This document shows positions 8,008-17,426 of a stretch of DNA of 64,000 bases, in pieces; the stretch's first letter is position 1, and each line of letters begins with the position of its first letter. Source of the stretch: Sulfitobacter sp. EhC04. GTDB taxonomy: Bacteria; Pseudomonadota; Alphaproteobacteria; Rhodobacterales; Rhodobacteraceae. The position numbers and the translations under genes were made by a program. The DNA lies in the NCBI RefSeq assembly GCF_001650875.1, contig NZ_LXYI01000001.1:124001-188000 (forward strand). The letters run 5' to 3'. A model generated the notes under the pieces. The model did no database searches. It worked only from the letters and a program-made list of their open reading frames with translations, and was not told the origin of the DNA.

Positions 8008-8589
8008 TCATTTATCCCCAACTGCCTCGCGCCAGTGGCGTCGGCAGAGGGACAGATAGGTCTCATTACCCCCGATCTGGACCTGCGCGCCGTCGCGCTG
8101 GGGTTTGCCGCCTGCGTCCATCCTCACCACCATGGTGGCCTTCTTGCCGCAATGGCAGATGGTGCGGACCTCGCGCATTTCATCGCTGAGGGCCAGCAGG
8201 GTGGCAGAGCCGGGGAACAATTCGCCGCGAAAGTCTACCCGCAGGCCAAAGCACATGACAGGCACGTTCAGGTCATCGACCACGCGCGCCAGTTGCCAGA
8301 CCTGTTCGGCGCTCAGGAACTGTGCCTCGTCCACGAAAATACAGGCACATGGCCCCTGGGCCAGCCGCGTTTCGATCTTGGCAAATAGGTTTTCCTTGGG
8401 TGCGAAAGTATCCGCCTTTTGACCGATCCCGATCCGCGAGGCGATGCGTGCCTCGCCCGCGCGGTCGTCAAGCTGGGCCGTCAGCAGATAGGGGTGCATC
8501 CCCCGTTCTACGTAGTTATGCGCAGCTTGCAGCAGAACGGTGGATTTCCCCGCGTTCATGGTTGAATAATGGAAATAAAGTTTGGCCAT
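8008..8589 (-). CDS. tdk: Thymidine kinase
   Basis: 193 residues from the ATG giving MAKLYFHYSTMNAGKSTVLL; a GTG-like extension to 8601 is unlikely. Phosphorylates thymidine (and deoxyuridine) with ATP in the cytoplasm for salvage. The P-loop is residues 8-16, and the VDEAQFL segment (86-92) contains catalytic Glu88. The four zinc ligands of type II thymidine kinases are visible as C145 and C147 in TICHCGKK and C182 and H185 in LCRRHW. It is convergent with csaA. Functionally it partners the pyrimidine-salvage operon at 29.4-33.1 kb. Confidence 0.95.
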   Translation of the reverse strand: MAKLYFHYSTMNAGKSTVLLQAAHNYVERGMHPYLLTAQLDDRAGEARIASRIGIGQKADTFAPKENLFAKIETRLAQGPCACIFVDEAQFLSAEQVWQLARVVDDLNVPVMCFGLRVDFRGELFPGSATLLALSDEMREVRTICHCGKKATMVVRMDAGGKPQRDGAQVQIGGNETYLSLCRRHWREAVGDK

Positions 8590-8847
8590 GGCGCATCCCA
8601 TACGTCAGGATCATCGCGGCGATCAAGCAAAAGGGTTCGTCCATTTGCTGCCCTGCGGGCCTGAAGCTCCCTCTCTCTTCAGAAATGGCCGAACCAAACA
8701 AACGCTGCGCAGGGGCCGCAGGTCACTCGTCATTCCGCGTACTCTGCGGATAGAATGTGAATGACATCTGCCGGGTCTGCGGTTAATGGGAAAAACCGAG
8801 GCGTGTTCCCCCGAAGGGCATGCGCCAGCCAACGGAGAACCGAAGTT

Positions 8848-9306
8848 ATGGCCGGAATAGGCAGCTATCTGAAGAAACACACCGAGGCCCTGGTGAAGGA
8901 TGTTGGAATTGAGCCAGCCTGCGAATTGACCGGAAAGTCCAAGGCGACCTTGGGGCGCTATTATTCCGACAATGCAGAACATGCCGATCGTTTCATGCCC
9001 ATTGATGCGGTGGCGCAGCTTGAGAAGGCTGCGCGCTATCCTCATGTAACGGCTGCCCTGGCAGAGCTGGGCGGCGTCGAATTGTCCTTTCATGACGATC
9101 GCCCGAATGCGCCGCGCACTGGTGGGGTGAATTCCGATGTGATCGCGCTGAGCCAGCGTTTTGCAATGCTGATGGCCGAATACCAGCAATCCATGGAAGA
9201 TGGCCGGATCACGGTAAACGAAGCAAAGCGGCTGCTGCGCGAGACGACGATGTTGCAGCAGGTGCTGATCGACATGAAACTGAACCTGGAAGAAGAAAGT
9301 GGCTGA
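8848..9306 (+). CDS. Unknown protein with HTH-like N-terminus, coupled to arsH
   Basis: 152 residues from the ATG at 8848, with GGAGAA upstream; the frame to 8761 has no signal. I do not recognise a named family. Residues about 18-38 ([20 protein letters not shown]) look like a helix-turn-helix recognition region. The middle [20 protein letters not shown] resembles the layout of phage CII-like regulators (PF06892), and the C-terminus is a long helix ([18 protein letters not shown]). No membrane segment is visible. It overlaps the GTG start of arsH by 8 bp, so the two are translationally coupled. A regulator is possible but unproven. Confidence 0.65.
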   Translation: MAGIGSYLKKHTEALVKDVGIEPACELTGKSKATLGRYYSDNAEHADRFMPIDAVAQLEKAARYPHVTAALAELGGVELSFHDDRPNAPRTGGVNSDVIALSQRFAMLMAEYQQSMEDGRITVNEAKRLLRETTMLQQVLIDMKLNLEEESG

Positions 9307-10015
9307 TATCTTGTCTTCCCTGCAAGCGGATGCCTTGCCTCAGATCGAAACCGACCGTTTGCGCGCAGAAGGTGATCCGGGTCACAAGCCGCGCATATTG
9401 CTGCTGTATGGGTCGCTGCGCGAGGTCAGCTATTCGCGCAAGGCCACCATTGAATCGGCACGTATCCTGGAGCATCTGGGATGCGAGACGCGGATGTTTG
9501 ACCCTACGGGGCTGCCGCTGCCCGATGGGGCGGAGGCCGATCACCCCAAGGTACAGGAACTGCGCGATCTGGCGGTCTGGTCCGAAGGCATGGTCTGGTC
9601 CAGCCCGGAACGCCACGGGGCGATGACGGCGGTGATGAAGGCGCAGATCGACTGGCTGCCCTTGTCCCTGAAGGGCGGCATCAGGCCGACACAGGGCAAG
9701 ACCCTGGCGGTGATGCAGGTCAGTGGCGGATCGCAATCCTTCAACGCGGTCAATCAGATGCGTATCTTGGGGCGGTGGATGCGGATGGTTACCATTCCCA
9801 ACCAGTCCAGTATTCCCAAGGCCTGGCTGGAGTTCGATGAGGCGGGACACCTGCCTGCGGGCCCGTTCTACAACCGCGTTGTCGATGTGATGGAGGAACT
9901 GGTCAAGTTCACCTGGCTGGTGCGCGGGCGCGCGGATTATCTTGTGGATCGCTATTCCGAGCGAGTGGAAAGCGCGGAAGAGGTCCACAAACGTGTGTCT
10001 TTGAAATCGCTCTGA
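9299..10015 (+). CDS. arsH: ArsH family NADPH-dependent FMN reductase
   Basis: 238 residues, GTG start at 9299 inside the upstream gene. ArsH is a flavodoxin-fold oxidoreductase that oxidises trivalent methyl- or aryl-arsenicals and also reduces quinones, azo dyes or metals in some bacteria. The FMN-phosphate loop is [11 protein letters not shown] (38-48). [40 protein letters not shown] and [16 protein letters not shown] are ArsH-specific blocks. No arsR, arsB or arsM is adjacent, and arsC is 50 kb away, so the usual ars operon context is missing and a general redox role is possible. Confidence 0.9.
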   Translation: MADILSSLQADALPQIETDRLRAEGDPGHKPRILLLYGSLREVSYSRKATIESARILEHLGCETRMFDPTGLPLPDGAEADHPKVQELRDLAVWSEGMVWSSPERHGAMTAVMKAQIDWLPLSLKGGIRPTQGKTLAVMQVSGGSQSFNAVNQMRILGRWMRMVTIPNQSSIPKAWLEFDEAGHLPAGPFYNRVVDVMEELVKFTWLVRGRADYLVDRYSERVESAEEVHKRVSLKSL

Positions 10016-10034
10016 CGCGGCTTCGGCTTGGCGC

Positions 10035-11159
10035 TCAGCCGTGCTTTTGCACGATGACGGACCCGACTGAATAGCCCGCGCCAAAGGAACAGATCAGCCC
10101 CATATCGCCGTCTTTCAGATCATCGGAGTATTTGGAGAAGGCGATGATCGACCCGGCAGAGGACGTATTGGCATAATCCTGCAGGATATTGGGCTGTTCG
10201 CCCGGTTCGGGCACCCGGCCCAGTACCTTGCGCCCGATGAAATCATTCATCGACTTGTTGGCCTGGTGCAGCCAGATCCGTTTCAGATCATCGCTGACGA
10301 CACCATTGTCCGCCATATGCGCCGCGACATGATCAGAGACCAGCGGCAGCACTTCTTTGAATACCTTGCGGCCATTCTGCATGAATTGCATGTCGCGCCG
10401 GTCGGCAACGCCATCAGGCCGGGACCGGCGCAGAAAGCCGTTGTTGTTCCTGATGTTGTTTGAGAACTGCGTCGCGCAACGGGTTGATTTGATTTCAAAA
10501 TAGGGTCCTTGCGCGGCTTCCTCCCGCTCGATCAGCGTGGCCGTGGCCACATCGCCAAAAATGAAATGGCAATCGCGGTCTCGCCATTCCAGATGGGCCG
10601 AGCAGATTTCCGGATTGACCACCAGGGCAGAGCGGATCGAGCCGCTGCGCACCATATCCGCCGCCGCCTGAATGCCGAAGGTGGCAGAGGAGCAGGCGAC
10701 ATTCATGTCGAATGCAAAGCCGTTGATATCCAACAACTCCTGAATTTCGATTGCCACAGCCGGATAGGCGCGTTCGAGGTTCGATGCGGCGCAGATCACG
10801 GCATCGACATCCGCCGCAGTCTTGCCCGCCTGGGCGAGCGCCTTGTTGGCCGCATCCAGCGCCATTTCGGCCATCAGCGAAGGTTCGTCATCGCTGCGTT
10901 GGCGCAGCAACGGGTGCATCACCTGCGGGTCCAGAACGCCCGCCTTGTCGATCACATAGCGCCGCTCGATCCCGCTGGCCTTGACGATGAACTCTTCGGA
11001 GGAATGCGTCTTGGCCTCAACCTCGCCCGCTTCGATCGCAGCGGCATGTTCCGAGTTGTACAGATCGACATAGGCGTTGAACGAGGCCACCAGTTCCGCA
11101 TTGGTGATGATCTGGTCCGGCGTGAAGATGCCGGTGCCGGTGATAACAGGTGTGTACAT
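10035..11159 (-). CDS. 3-oxoacyl-ACP synthase III-like enzyme (KAS III)
   Basis: 374 residues, longer than the roughly 320 of classical FabH. It would condense an acyl-CoA with malonyl-ACP or a related partner. The catalytic triad is complete: Cys156 in NVACSSATFGIQ, His298 in WLHQANKSMNDF and Asn331 in DYANTSSAGSI; the C-terminal glycine loop is CSFGAGYSVGSV. Extra length sits near residues 28-60 (FNAYVDLYNSEHAAAIEAGE) and 305-327. The start at 11159 gives MYTPVITGTGIFTPD, a typical KAS III opening; the frame to 11231 is discarded. It is not next to fatty-acid synthesis genes, so a dedicated or alternative priming role is possible. Confidence 0.85.
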   Translation of the reverse strand: MYTPVITGTGIFTPDQIITNAELVASFNAYVDLYNSEHAAAIEAGEVEAKTHSSEEFIVKASGIERRYVIDKAGVLDPQVMHPLLRQRSDDEPSLMAEMALDAANKALAQAGKTAADVDAVICAASNLERAYPAVAIEIQELLDINGFAFDMNVACSSATFGIQAAADMVRSGSIRSALVVNPEICSAHLEWRDRDCHFIFGDVATATLIEREEAAQGPYFEIKSTRCATQFSNNIRNNNGFLRRSRPDGVADRRDMQFMQNGRKVFKEVLPLVSDHVAAHMADNGVVSDDLKRIWLHQANKSMNDFIGRKVLGRVPEPGEQPNILQDYANTSSAGSIIAFSKYSDDLKDGDMGLICSFGAGYSVGSVIVQKHG

Positions 11160-11243
11160 TCGGTAACCTCTTGATTTGCGCCAAACTAGCCGGGGTCCGG
11201 GGCCGGGGGCAAGGGCGTGTCTGAGGTGCACCTGACCCGGCCC

Positions 11244-11525
11244 TTACCCCCGGGGCACGGAATACAGAACATAGCCATCGCGCCGCGCGACTTCCTGCGC
11301 GCCGGTGTCAATGACAAAGACGCCAAGGTTTTCCAAGTCCTCCGGGCAACCAACCAGATCGGCGGCATCGTCGAGAAACTGGTTGGTATAGGCGTCCTCG
11401 CCCAAGCGGCGGCAGGCATCGCCGTCGAAGCGGTAGCCATCGCCGAAGAATGGCAGGGCGCTGGGGGCAGTGACGGGGGTGCAGGCGGTGAGCAGGAAAA
11501 CAGCGGGAATTAGGGTGCGGAACAT
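11244..11525 (-). CDS. Small lipoprotein, 93 residues
   Basis: MFRTLIPAVFLLTACTPVTA is a lipoprotein signal peptide with lipobox LTAC (cleavage before Cys15). The mature part of about 79 residues is acidic and includes CRRLGEDAYTNQFLDDAADL and VGCPEDLENLGVFVIDTGA, holding two further cysteines that could pair. I recall similar short Rhodobacteraceae lipoproteins with a DAC...LG motif, but no function is known. It lies 84 bp upstream of the KAS III gene on the same strand. Confidence 0.75.
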   Translation of the reverse strand: MFRTLIPAVFLLTACTPVTAPSALPFFGDGYRFDGDACRRLGEDAYTNQFLDDAADLVGCPEDLENLGVFVIDTGAQEVARRDGYVLYSVPRG

Positions 11526-11650
11526 ATGCGTAAACTCCCGATTGATTTAATGGGAAAGTACCATCCGTATTTGGTTATGACCAGAAAGACTCGCTGTTTT
11601 GGACGAATCAGTTGATACTAAGGATATTCAGAATATGAAAGATTATTGAA

Positions 11651-12481
11651 ATGATTTTACAAAAGAGCCGCTTTTTTGCGAGCCTATTCGTGATGTCTGG
11701 CCTCATTAGCGGGTGTGCAGAAGGCACTTCACCGTTAGATGAACGATATTCAATCATATCAGCAGATGAAGCCTATAATTCGGCGGTAACGAAAGCGAGC
11801 CGCCGCAATTCATCGGCATTTCCGGTTGATAAAGCAGGGCCAGTCGTAAGAAGAGAACATTACAGAGCATTGGTTGAATTCAACCATATCGTGGCGAATG
11901 AATTCCTGGTTGCTGCCGATCATTCTCGGAGGCTGGGGAAATATGGAAATGGCGCACTTATTCTAACAGCGGTTTTATATGGCGTAGGAAGCACCAATGG
12001 GGTCAATTCGGACACGTTAACCAATGGCTTGATTGCGGGTCTTGGCCTCTCTGAAGCGATTCATTATTCCGGTTCAAACGTGAGTTCGGGCGCGTTCTTG
12101 GCGGCGGCAGAACAATCTGCCTGTATTGCCGCGCGTGGGGCGAAAAAGCTGAACCCTCCGGCCAACAACATGCCGACGGATTCCGATGCAAATGAACTTT
12201 GGGAAGCGATGGTTGTTGTTCAAGCCGATCTCCGACGCAATCTACGGCGAAAGCATGTCGGTTTCATTCGTTTGGCGACAGGTCTGCTCGATCCTTCGGC
12301 GCACGGGGTGGAAAGCTACGAATTGTCACGGGCCGAACAACGTCTGCGCGCACATACCAAACAGGAAAAAATGAGAAGCGAGGCAGGCGGTAAAGTCAGC
12401 AAGGCAGGCGATGAAATTAATAATACCCTTCGCTATCAATTGCTTGAATGTTTGGCGCAAGAAACTTCCGGTGACACTTGA
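11651..12481 (+). CDS. Putative lipoprotein of unknown function in an AT-rich patch
   Basis: 276 residues. The start MILQKSRFFASLFVMSGLIS is followed by GCAEG, giving a lipoprotein signal with Cys22. Features of the mature part: a basic stretch (KASRRNSSAFPVDKAGPVVR), a glycine-rich segment GALILTAVLYGVGSTNGVNS near 100-120 that could be a hydrophobic loop, and a charged helical C-terminus. No family recognised. Base composition differs from its neighbours (hand counts 23/60, 27/60 and 26/60 G+C in 11641-11700, 11701-11760 and 11941-12000), suggesting transfer. It ends 6 bp from the opposing carB stop. Confidence 0.7.
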   Translation: MILQKSRFFASLFVMSGLISGCAEGTSPLDERYSIISADEAYNSAVTKASRRNSSAFPVDKAGPVVRREHYRALVEFNHIVANEFLVAADHSRRLGKYGNGALILTAVLYGVGSTNGVNSDTLTNGLIAGLGLSEAIHYSGSNVSSGAFLAAAEQSACIAARGAKKLNPPANNMPTDSDANELWEAMVVVQADLRRNLRRKHVGFIRLATGLLDPSAHGVESYELSRAEQRLRAHTKQEKMRSEAGGKVSKAGDEINNTLRYQLLECLAQETSGDT

Positions 12482-12487
12482 CGATTT

Positions 12488-15400
12488 CTACCCCTGCAAC
12501 GCCTTCACGCCAATCTCATCCTCCGCCTGCGCCTTGATCGCCAGCGCCGCGGCATAGGCCCCGGCGGCGGTGGTGAAATAGGGGATCTTGTCGAACAATG
12601 CGATGCTGCGGATGCTCTTGCTGTCCTCGACCGCCTGCGTGCCTTCGGTGGTGTTCAGCACCAGATGCACGGCCTCGTCCTTCATCATGTCGGTCACATC
12701 GGGGCGACCTTCATAGACCTTGTTGACGGTCTCGCAGGCATGGCCGTGTTGCTTGAGCCAGGCGGCGGTGCCACGGGTGGCGACGATGCTGAACCCCTGT
12801 TCCAGCAGGATCCGCGCGGCGGAGAGCATGTCGTCCGTCTTGTCCATGTCCTTGATCGAGATAAAGACGCAGCCTTCGCGTGGCATGACGTTCCCGGCCC
12901 CCATCTGCGCCTTGAGGAAGGCACGGGGGAAGTCGCGGTCCCAGCCCATGACCTCACCGGTTGAGCGCATTTCGGGACCCAGCAGCGTATCGACGCCGGG
13001 GAAGCGGGCAAAGGGCAGCACCGCCTCCTTGACAGAGAACCATGGCATGTCGGGATCGGCCAGCGTCATCGGGTCGCCCAGTGGCAAGACGTCGGCATAG
13101 GCGGCCTGTTCGGGGTAGGGCGGGCGTTTGGGAAAGTTCGACAGCGGCTCGCCCGCCATGATCCGCGCGGCGATGGAGGCGATGGCTGAATCAGTCGCCT
13201 TGGCCACAAAAGGCACGGTGCGCGAGGCGCGCGGGTTGACCTCGATCAGGTAGACTTCGCCATCCTTGACTGCGAACTGGATGTTCATCAGGCCAACCAC
13301 ATTCAGCGCCAGCGCAAGGGCATGGGTCTGCTTGGTCACTTCCTCGATGATGGCGCGATCCAGCGAATAGGGCGGCAGCGAACAGGCACTGTCGCCGGAA
13401 TGCACGCCGGCCTCTTCGATATGCTGCATGATCCCCGCGACATGCACATCCGTGCCATCACAGAGCGCGTCGACGTCCAGTTCGACCGCGCCGGACAGGT
13501 AATTGTCCAGCAATACCGGGCTCTTGCCCGAGACAACAACCGCATCGCGGATATAGCGCTCAAGGCTTTGCTGATCGCGCACAATCTCCATCGCGCGACC
13601 ACCCAGCACATAAGAAGGGCGGATCACCAGGGGGAAGCCGATGTCGGCCGCGATTTCCAGCGCCTCGGCATCGGAATGGGCGATGCCGTTCCTGGGTTGT
13701 TTCAGGCCCAGCTTCTGCACCAGCTGCTGGAACCGCTCGCGGTCTTCGGCGAGGTCGATCATGTCGGGCGTGGTGCCAAGGATCGGGATACCGGCCTCTT
13801 GCAGCGCATTGGCGAGCTTGAGCGGGGTCTGGCCACCGAACTGGACGATGACGCCATGCAGGGTGCCGTTTTCCTGCTCGACCCGCATGATCTCCATCAC
13901 ATGTTCGAATGTCAGAGGTTCGAAATATAGCCGGTCGGAGGTGTCATAATCGGTGCTGACAGTCTCGGGGTTGCAGTTGACCATGATGGTCTCGTAGCCC
14001 GCATCCGTCAGCGCATAGCAGGCGTGACAGCAGCAATAGTCGAATTCGATCCCCTGGCCGATGCGGTTGGGGCCACCGCCGAGGATCACGACTTTCTTGC
14101 GGTCACTGGGGCGCGCCTCGCATTCCACGTCGCCCATCATCGGGGCTTCATAGGTGGAATACATGTAGGGCGTCTGCGCCTCGAATTCGGCTGCACAGGT
14201 GTCGATCCGTTTGAAAACGGCCTTCACCCCGACAGCAAGGCGTGCCTTGCGCACCTCTTCCTCGGTCTTGCCTGACAGATGCGCAAGGCGGGCATCGGTA
14301 AACCCCATCATCTTGAGCTGGCGCAGCCCGTATTCGTCGCCGGGCAAGCCGGTGCTGCGTACCACTTCCTCTGCTTCGATGATCTCGCGGATACGGTCGA
14401 GAAACCAGGGGTCGAACATGGTGATGCCGTGAATATCGACGTTGGACATGCCGTGGCGCATGGCCTGGGCGATGGTGCACAGCCGGTCGGGGGTCTGTTT
14501 GCTGATCGCCTTGATCAGCGCGGCACGCTCGTCTGGCGCCAGATCCCCCTCACCCAACCCTCTCCCCCGAGGGGAGAGGGCTCCCGCGCCGCTCGCAGCC
14601 GAGCGTGCGGCATCAGTAGAACCGCTCTCCGGGGACCGCCGCTCCCTCTCCCCCGAGGGGGAGAGGGCTGGGGTGAGGGGGGCGATACCGGGGATGTCGA
14701 TCTCGTCAAAGCCGGTCAGACCCGATTCCATCGACGCAAGCGCCTTTTGCATGCTTTCGTGAATGGTGCGGCCAATCGACATTGCCTCGCCCACCGATTT
14801 CATCGCGGTGGTCAGGTTGGGCTCTGAGCCGGGAAACTTCTCGAAAGCGAATTTGGGGATCTTTGTGACGACATAGTCGATGGTGGGCTCGAAGGATGCC
14901 GGGGTGACGCCGGTGATGTCATTGTCCAGCTCGTCCAGGGTGAAGCCGACCGCGAGTTTGGCGGCGATCTTGGCAATCGGGAAACCCGTCGCCTTGGAGG
15001 CCAGTGCCGAGGAGCGCGACACGCGTGGGTTCATCTCGATCACCACCATGCGCCCGTCGGCGGGGTTTACGGCCCATTGCACGTTGGAACCGCCGGTTTC
15101 CACGCCGATCTCGCGCAGCACCGCGATGGAGTGGTTGCGCATGATCTGGTATTCCTTGTCGGTCAGCGTCAGCGCGGGTGCGACGGTGATGGAATCGCCC
15201 GTGTGCACCCCCATCGGGTCCACGTTTTCGATCGAGCAGACGATGATGGCGTTGTCGGCGGTGTCGCGCACCACTTCCATCTCGAATTCCTTCCAGCCCA
15301 GCAGGGATTCGTCGATCAGGATCTGCCCCATGGGAGAGGCGTCCATGCCGGAGCGGCAGTAGAATTCGTAATCCTCGCGGTTATAGGCGACGCCGCCGCC

Positions 15401-15970
15401 GGTGCCACCCATGGTGAAGGCGGGACGGATAATTGCAGGCAGGCCGATATCTTCAAGCGCTTCGAGCGCAAGCCGGACCCCTGCGGCAAGATCCTTCTTG
15501 CCCTTTGCATCCTTGGGCGCGGTGCAGATCGTGGCGCGGGGGTTTTCGATGCCCAGCCGGTCCATCGCCTCGCGGAACAGTTTGCGGTCTTCGGCCATCT
15601 CGATGGCCTCGCGCTTGGCGCCGATCATCTCGACGCCATATTTCTTGAGCACGCCCATCTCTTCGAGTGCCAGCGAGGTGTTCAGCCCGGTCTGCCCGCC
15701 CATGGTGGGCAGCAGCGCGTCGGGGCGTTCCTTTTCGATGATCTTGGCGACAATCTCGGGCGTGATGGGTTCGATGTAGGTTGCATCGGCGAGGCCCGGA
15801 TCGGTCATGATGGTGGCCGGGTTGGAGTTCACGAGGATGACCCGGTAGCCTTCCTCCTTGAGCGCCTTGCAGGCCTGCGCACCGGAATAGTCGAACTCGC
15901 AGGCCTGTCCGATGACAATGGGGCCAGCACCAATGATCATGATTGATTTGATGTCGGTGCGCTTTGGCAT
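12488..15970 (-). CDS. carB: Carbamoyl-phosphate synthase large subunit, with in-frame insertion
   Basis: 1160 residues; usual bacterial CarB is about 1070-1110. Makes carbamoyl phosphate from bicarbonate, ammonia (from CarA) and two ATP, for pyrimidine and arginine synthesis. The order is an ATP-grasp carboxyphosphate half ([32 protein letters not shown]), an oligomerisation region, a second ATP-grasp half ([33 protein letters not shown]) and a C-terminal MGS-type regulatory domain ([20 protein letters not shown]). Residues about 430-476 are encoded by a 138-bp palindromic repeat in the linker between the first ATP-grasp half and the oligomerisation domain. The frame stays open. carA is not in the window. 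Confidence 0.97.
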   Translation of the reverse strand: MPKRTDIKSIMIIGAGPIVIGQACEFDYSGAQACKALKEEGYRVILVNSNPATIMTDPGLADATYIEPITPEIVAKIIEKERPDALLPTMGGQTGLNTSLALEEMGVLKKYGVEMIGAKREAIEMAEDRKLFREAMDRLGIENPRATICTAPKDAKGKKDLAAGVRLALEALEDIGLPAIIRPAFTMGGTGGGVAYNREDYEFYCRSGMDASPMGQILIDESLLGWKEFEMEVVRDTADNAIIVCSIENVDPMGVHTGDSITVAPALTLTDKEYQIMRNHSIAVLREIGVETGGSNVQWAVNPADGRMVVIEMNPRVSRSSALASKATGFPIAKIAAKLAVGFTLDELDNDITGVTPASFEPTIDYVVTKIPKFAFEKFPGSEPNLTTAMKSVGEAMSIGRTIHESMQKALASMESGLTGFDEIDIPGIAPLTPALSPSGERERRSPESGSTDAARSAASGAGALSPRGRGLGEGDLAPDERAALIKAISKQTPDRLCTIAQAMRHGMSNVDIHGITMFDPWFLDRIREIIEAEEVVRSTGLPGDEYGLRQLKMMGFTDARLAHLSGKTEEEVRKARLAVGVKAVFKRIDTCAAEFEAQTPYMYSTYEAPMMGDVECEARPSDRKKVVILGGGPNRIGQGIEFDYCCCHACYALTDAGYETIMVNCNPETVSTDYDTSDRLYFEPLTFEHVMEIMRVEQENGTLHGVIVQFGGQTPLKLANALQEAGIPILGTTPDMIDLAEDRERFQQLVQKLGLKQPRNGIAHSDAEALEIAADIGFPLVIRPSYVLGGRAMEIVRDQQSLERYIRDAVVVSGKSPVLLDNYLSGAVELDVDALCDGTDVHVAGIMQHIEEAGVHSGDSACSLPPYSLDRAIIEEVTKQTHALALALNVVGLMNIQFAVKDGEVYLIEVNPRASRTVPFVAKATDSAIASIAARIMAGEPLSNFPKRPPYPEQAAYADVLPLGDPMTLADPDMPWFSVKEAVLPFARFPGVDTLLGPEMRSTGEVMGWDRDFPRAFLKAQMGAGNVMPREGCVFISIKDMDKTDDMLSAARILLEQGFSIVATRGTAAWLKQHGHACETVNKVYEGRPDVTDMMKDEAVHLVLNTTEGTQAVEDSKSIRSIALFDKIPYFTTAAGAYAAALAIKAQAEDEIGVKALQG
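14545..14682. repeat. Palindromic repeat element inserted in frame inside carB
   Basis: Outer arms CCCCCTCACCC (14545-14555) and GGGTGAGGGGG (14671-14681) are inverted. Each end also carries a short palindrome of the CCCTCTCCCC/GGGGAGAGGG type, and the middle holds CGCTCG-CAGC-CGAGCG (14590-14605). The total of 138 bp is 46 codons, so the reading frame is kept. Read in carB frame it gives [11 protein letters not shown] at one end and [12 protein letters not shown] at the other. This resembles the CTCACCCCAACCCTCTCCCC-type repeats spread through many proteobacterial intergenic regions. Confidence 0.85.
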
Positions 15971-16062
15971 GGCAGTGCCCCCTGATATGCAAATTCACTG
16001 CGTTATAGGCATGGCGTGATCGGGCGCAAGGCCGGATTGGGGGAGCGGCCCCCATGTGCGCG

Positions 16063-16085
16063 GGATATTTTCCGCCAAAAAGAAA
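16063..16085 (+). repeat. Dispersed GATATTT-GCCAAAAAGAAA motif, copy 2
   Basis: GGATATTT, spacer TCC, GCCAAAAAGAAA. It lies in the 184-bp space between the carB start and the cfa-like stop; the rest of that space shows nothing else. Confidence 0.7.
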
Positions 16086-16154
16086 CGAAATGCATCGGCG
16101 GACATTATTCGGGCGCGCAACCTGCCGTTCCCGGCCCTTGCAGTTGCCCGGCGC

Positions 16155-17366
16155 TCACGTCGCCGGGGCAGGCCGGTACAGATAGTCGCGGGTCAGGGGC
16201 ACCGCATCGCGCCTGTGGGCAAGTTGTATCTGATAGACGCCCTGCATCTGCTGTTCGAAGGCCGCGATGCAGATCGCGAAATAATAGCGGAACATGGTGA
16301 TGAACCGGTCGTCATACATGTCGCGGATGGTGTCGATGTTGGCTTCGAACCGCTTGCGCCAATGCCGCAGGGTATAGGCATAGTGCAGCCGCCAGACTTC
16401 GATGTCGGTTTGCCACAACCCGCTGCGTTCCATCGGGCCTGCAAGTTCGGACAAGGAGGGCACGTAGCCGCCCGGAAAGATGTATTTGTTCAACCACGAG
16501 CTGTGCGGCATCGGCGGCGCACTGCGTCCGATGGTGTGGATCAGGGCAACCCCATCCGGTTTCAGTAAATCTGCGACCTTTGCAAAGTAGGTGTCGTAAT
16601 TCGGGACGCCCACATGTTCCAGCATGCCGACGCTGACAATCCGGTCAAAGGTCTCTGTCACATTGCGGTAATCCTGCAACCGGAAGGTCACACGGTCCTG
16701 AAGCCCTTCCGCCCGGGCACGGGCCTGCGCCGTGCCAAGCTGGTTTTCGGACAGGGTGATGCCCGTCACATGCACATCGAAATCACGCGCCAGTGTCAGC
16801 GCCATACCGCCCCAGCCGCAGCCGATGTCCAGCACATGCTGGCCGGGCGACAGACACAGCTTGGCGGCGATATGCGCCTTCTTGGCGGCCTGCGCATCCT
16901 CCAGTGACATCTCGGGATCGGTGAAATAGGCGCAGGAATATTGCATGTCCTCGTCAAGGAACAGCCGATAAAGGTCGTCGGACATGTCGTAATGATGCGC
17001 GACATTGGCGCGGGCGCGCTCCGGCGTGTTGCGCTGGATGAAACGGCGGGTGTGAAAACGGGCGTTGTTCGCCGTCTTGATCCAGCCCGGCTGATCCCCC
17101 GCAGCGCGGTTCTGCAGGATGATGCGCAGGAAATCGTCCAAGGTTGTGTCGATCAGGGCAATGGTGCCATTCATCAGGCCCTCGCCCAGTGCGAGGTCGG
17201 GGTTCAGGCACAATTGGCGCAGCGCGCGCGGGTCCCGGATGGCGACCTGGGCGACGTCGCCCTGCGCAGGCCCGTAGCTGGCTGTCGTGCCGTCGGGAAA
17301 TTCAGTTTTCAGCTGATCCTGCACCATCATGGTGCTGATCATCTTTTCATAGAGGGACTTCCACAT
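16155..17366 (-). CDS. Cyclopropane-fatty-acyl-phospholipid synthase family protein
   Basis: 403 residues. Family enzymes transfer the SAM methyl group to the double bond of membrane phospholipid acyl chains. The SAM motif is VLDIGCGWGGMALTLA (178-193). The substrate-region block HHYDMSDDLYRLFLDEDMQY (124-143) and IVSVGMLEHVGVPNYDTYF are family hallmarks. N-terminal residues 20-90 match the lipid-binding domain. The start is supported by GAGGAAAGG upstream. Roseobacters carry several paralogues, so a cyclopropane, methylation or furan-type modification cannot be told apart by eye. Confidence 0.88.
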   Translation of the reverse strand: MWKSLYEKMISTMMVQDQLKTEFPDGTTASYGPAQGDVAQVAIRDPRALRQLCLNPDLALGEGLMNGTIALIDTTLDDFLRIILQNRAAGDQPGWIKTANNARFHTRRFIQRNTPERARANVAHHYDMSDDLYRLFLDEDMQYSCAYFTDPEMSLEDAQAAKKAHIAAKLCLSPGQHVLDIGCGWGGMALTLARDFDVHVTGITLSENQLGTAQARARAEGLQDRVTFRLQDYRNVTETFDRIVSVGMLEHVGVPNYDTYFAKVADLLKPDGVALIHTIGRSAPPMPHSSWLNKYIFPGGYVPSLSELAGPMERSGLWQTDIEVWRLHYAYTLRHWRKRFEANIDTIRDMYDDRFITMFRYYFAICIAAFEQQMQGVYQIQLAHRRDAVPLTRDYLYRPAPAT

Positions 17367-17426
17367 GACCTTTCCTCATGCTCTTCGCTATCAAAGGTTA
17401 ACTTTTTGTCGCGAAAGGCAAGAGGG

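Noticed and set aside
7909-8020. Chromosomal origin of replication
   Set aside because: Only two good DnaA boxes plus a variant inside tdk, no AT-rich unwinding repeats, and neither dnaA, parAB nor hemE nearby. Reported only as a DnaA-box pair.
14545-14682. Frameshift or pseudogene of carB at the repeat
   Set aside because: The insertion is 138 bp, divisible by three, without stops, and both halves of CarB continue in one frame with all motifs intact.
14545-14682. CRISPR-like array suggested by repeated CCCTCTCCCC
   Set aside because: The strings are palindromic arms of one element without regular spacers, and lie inside a gene.
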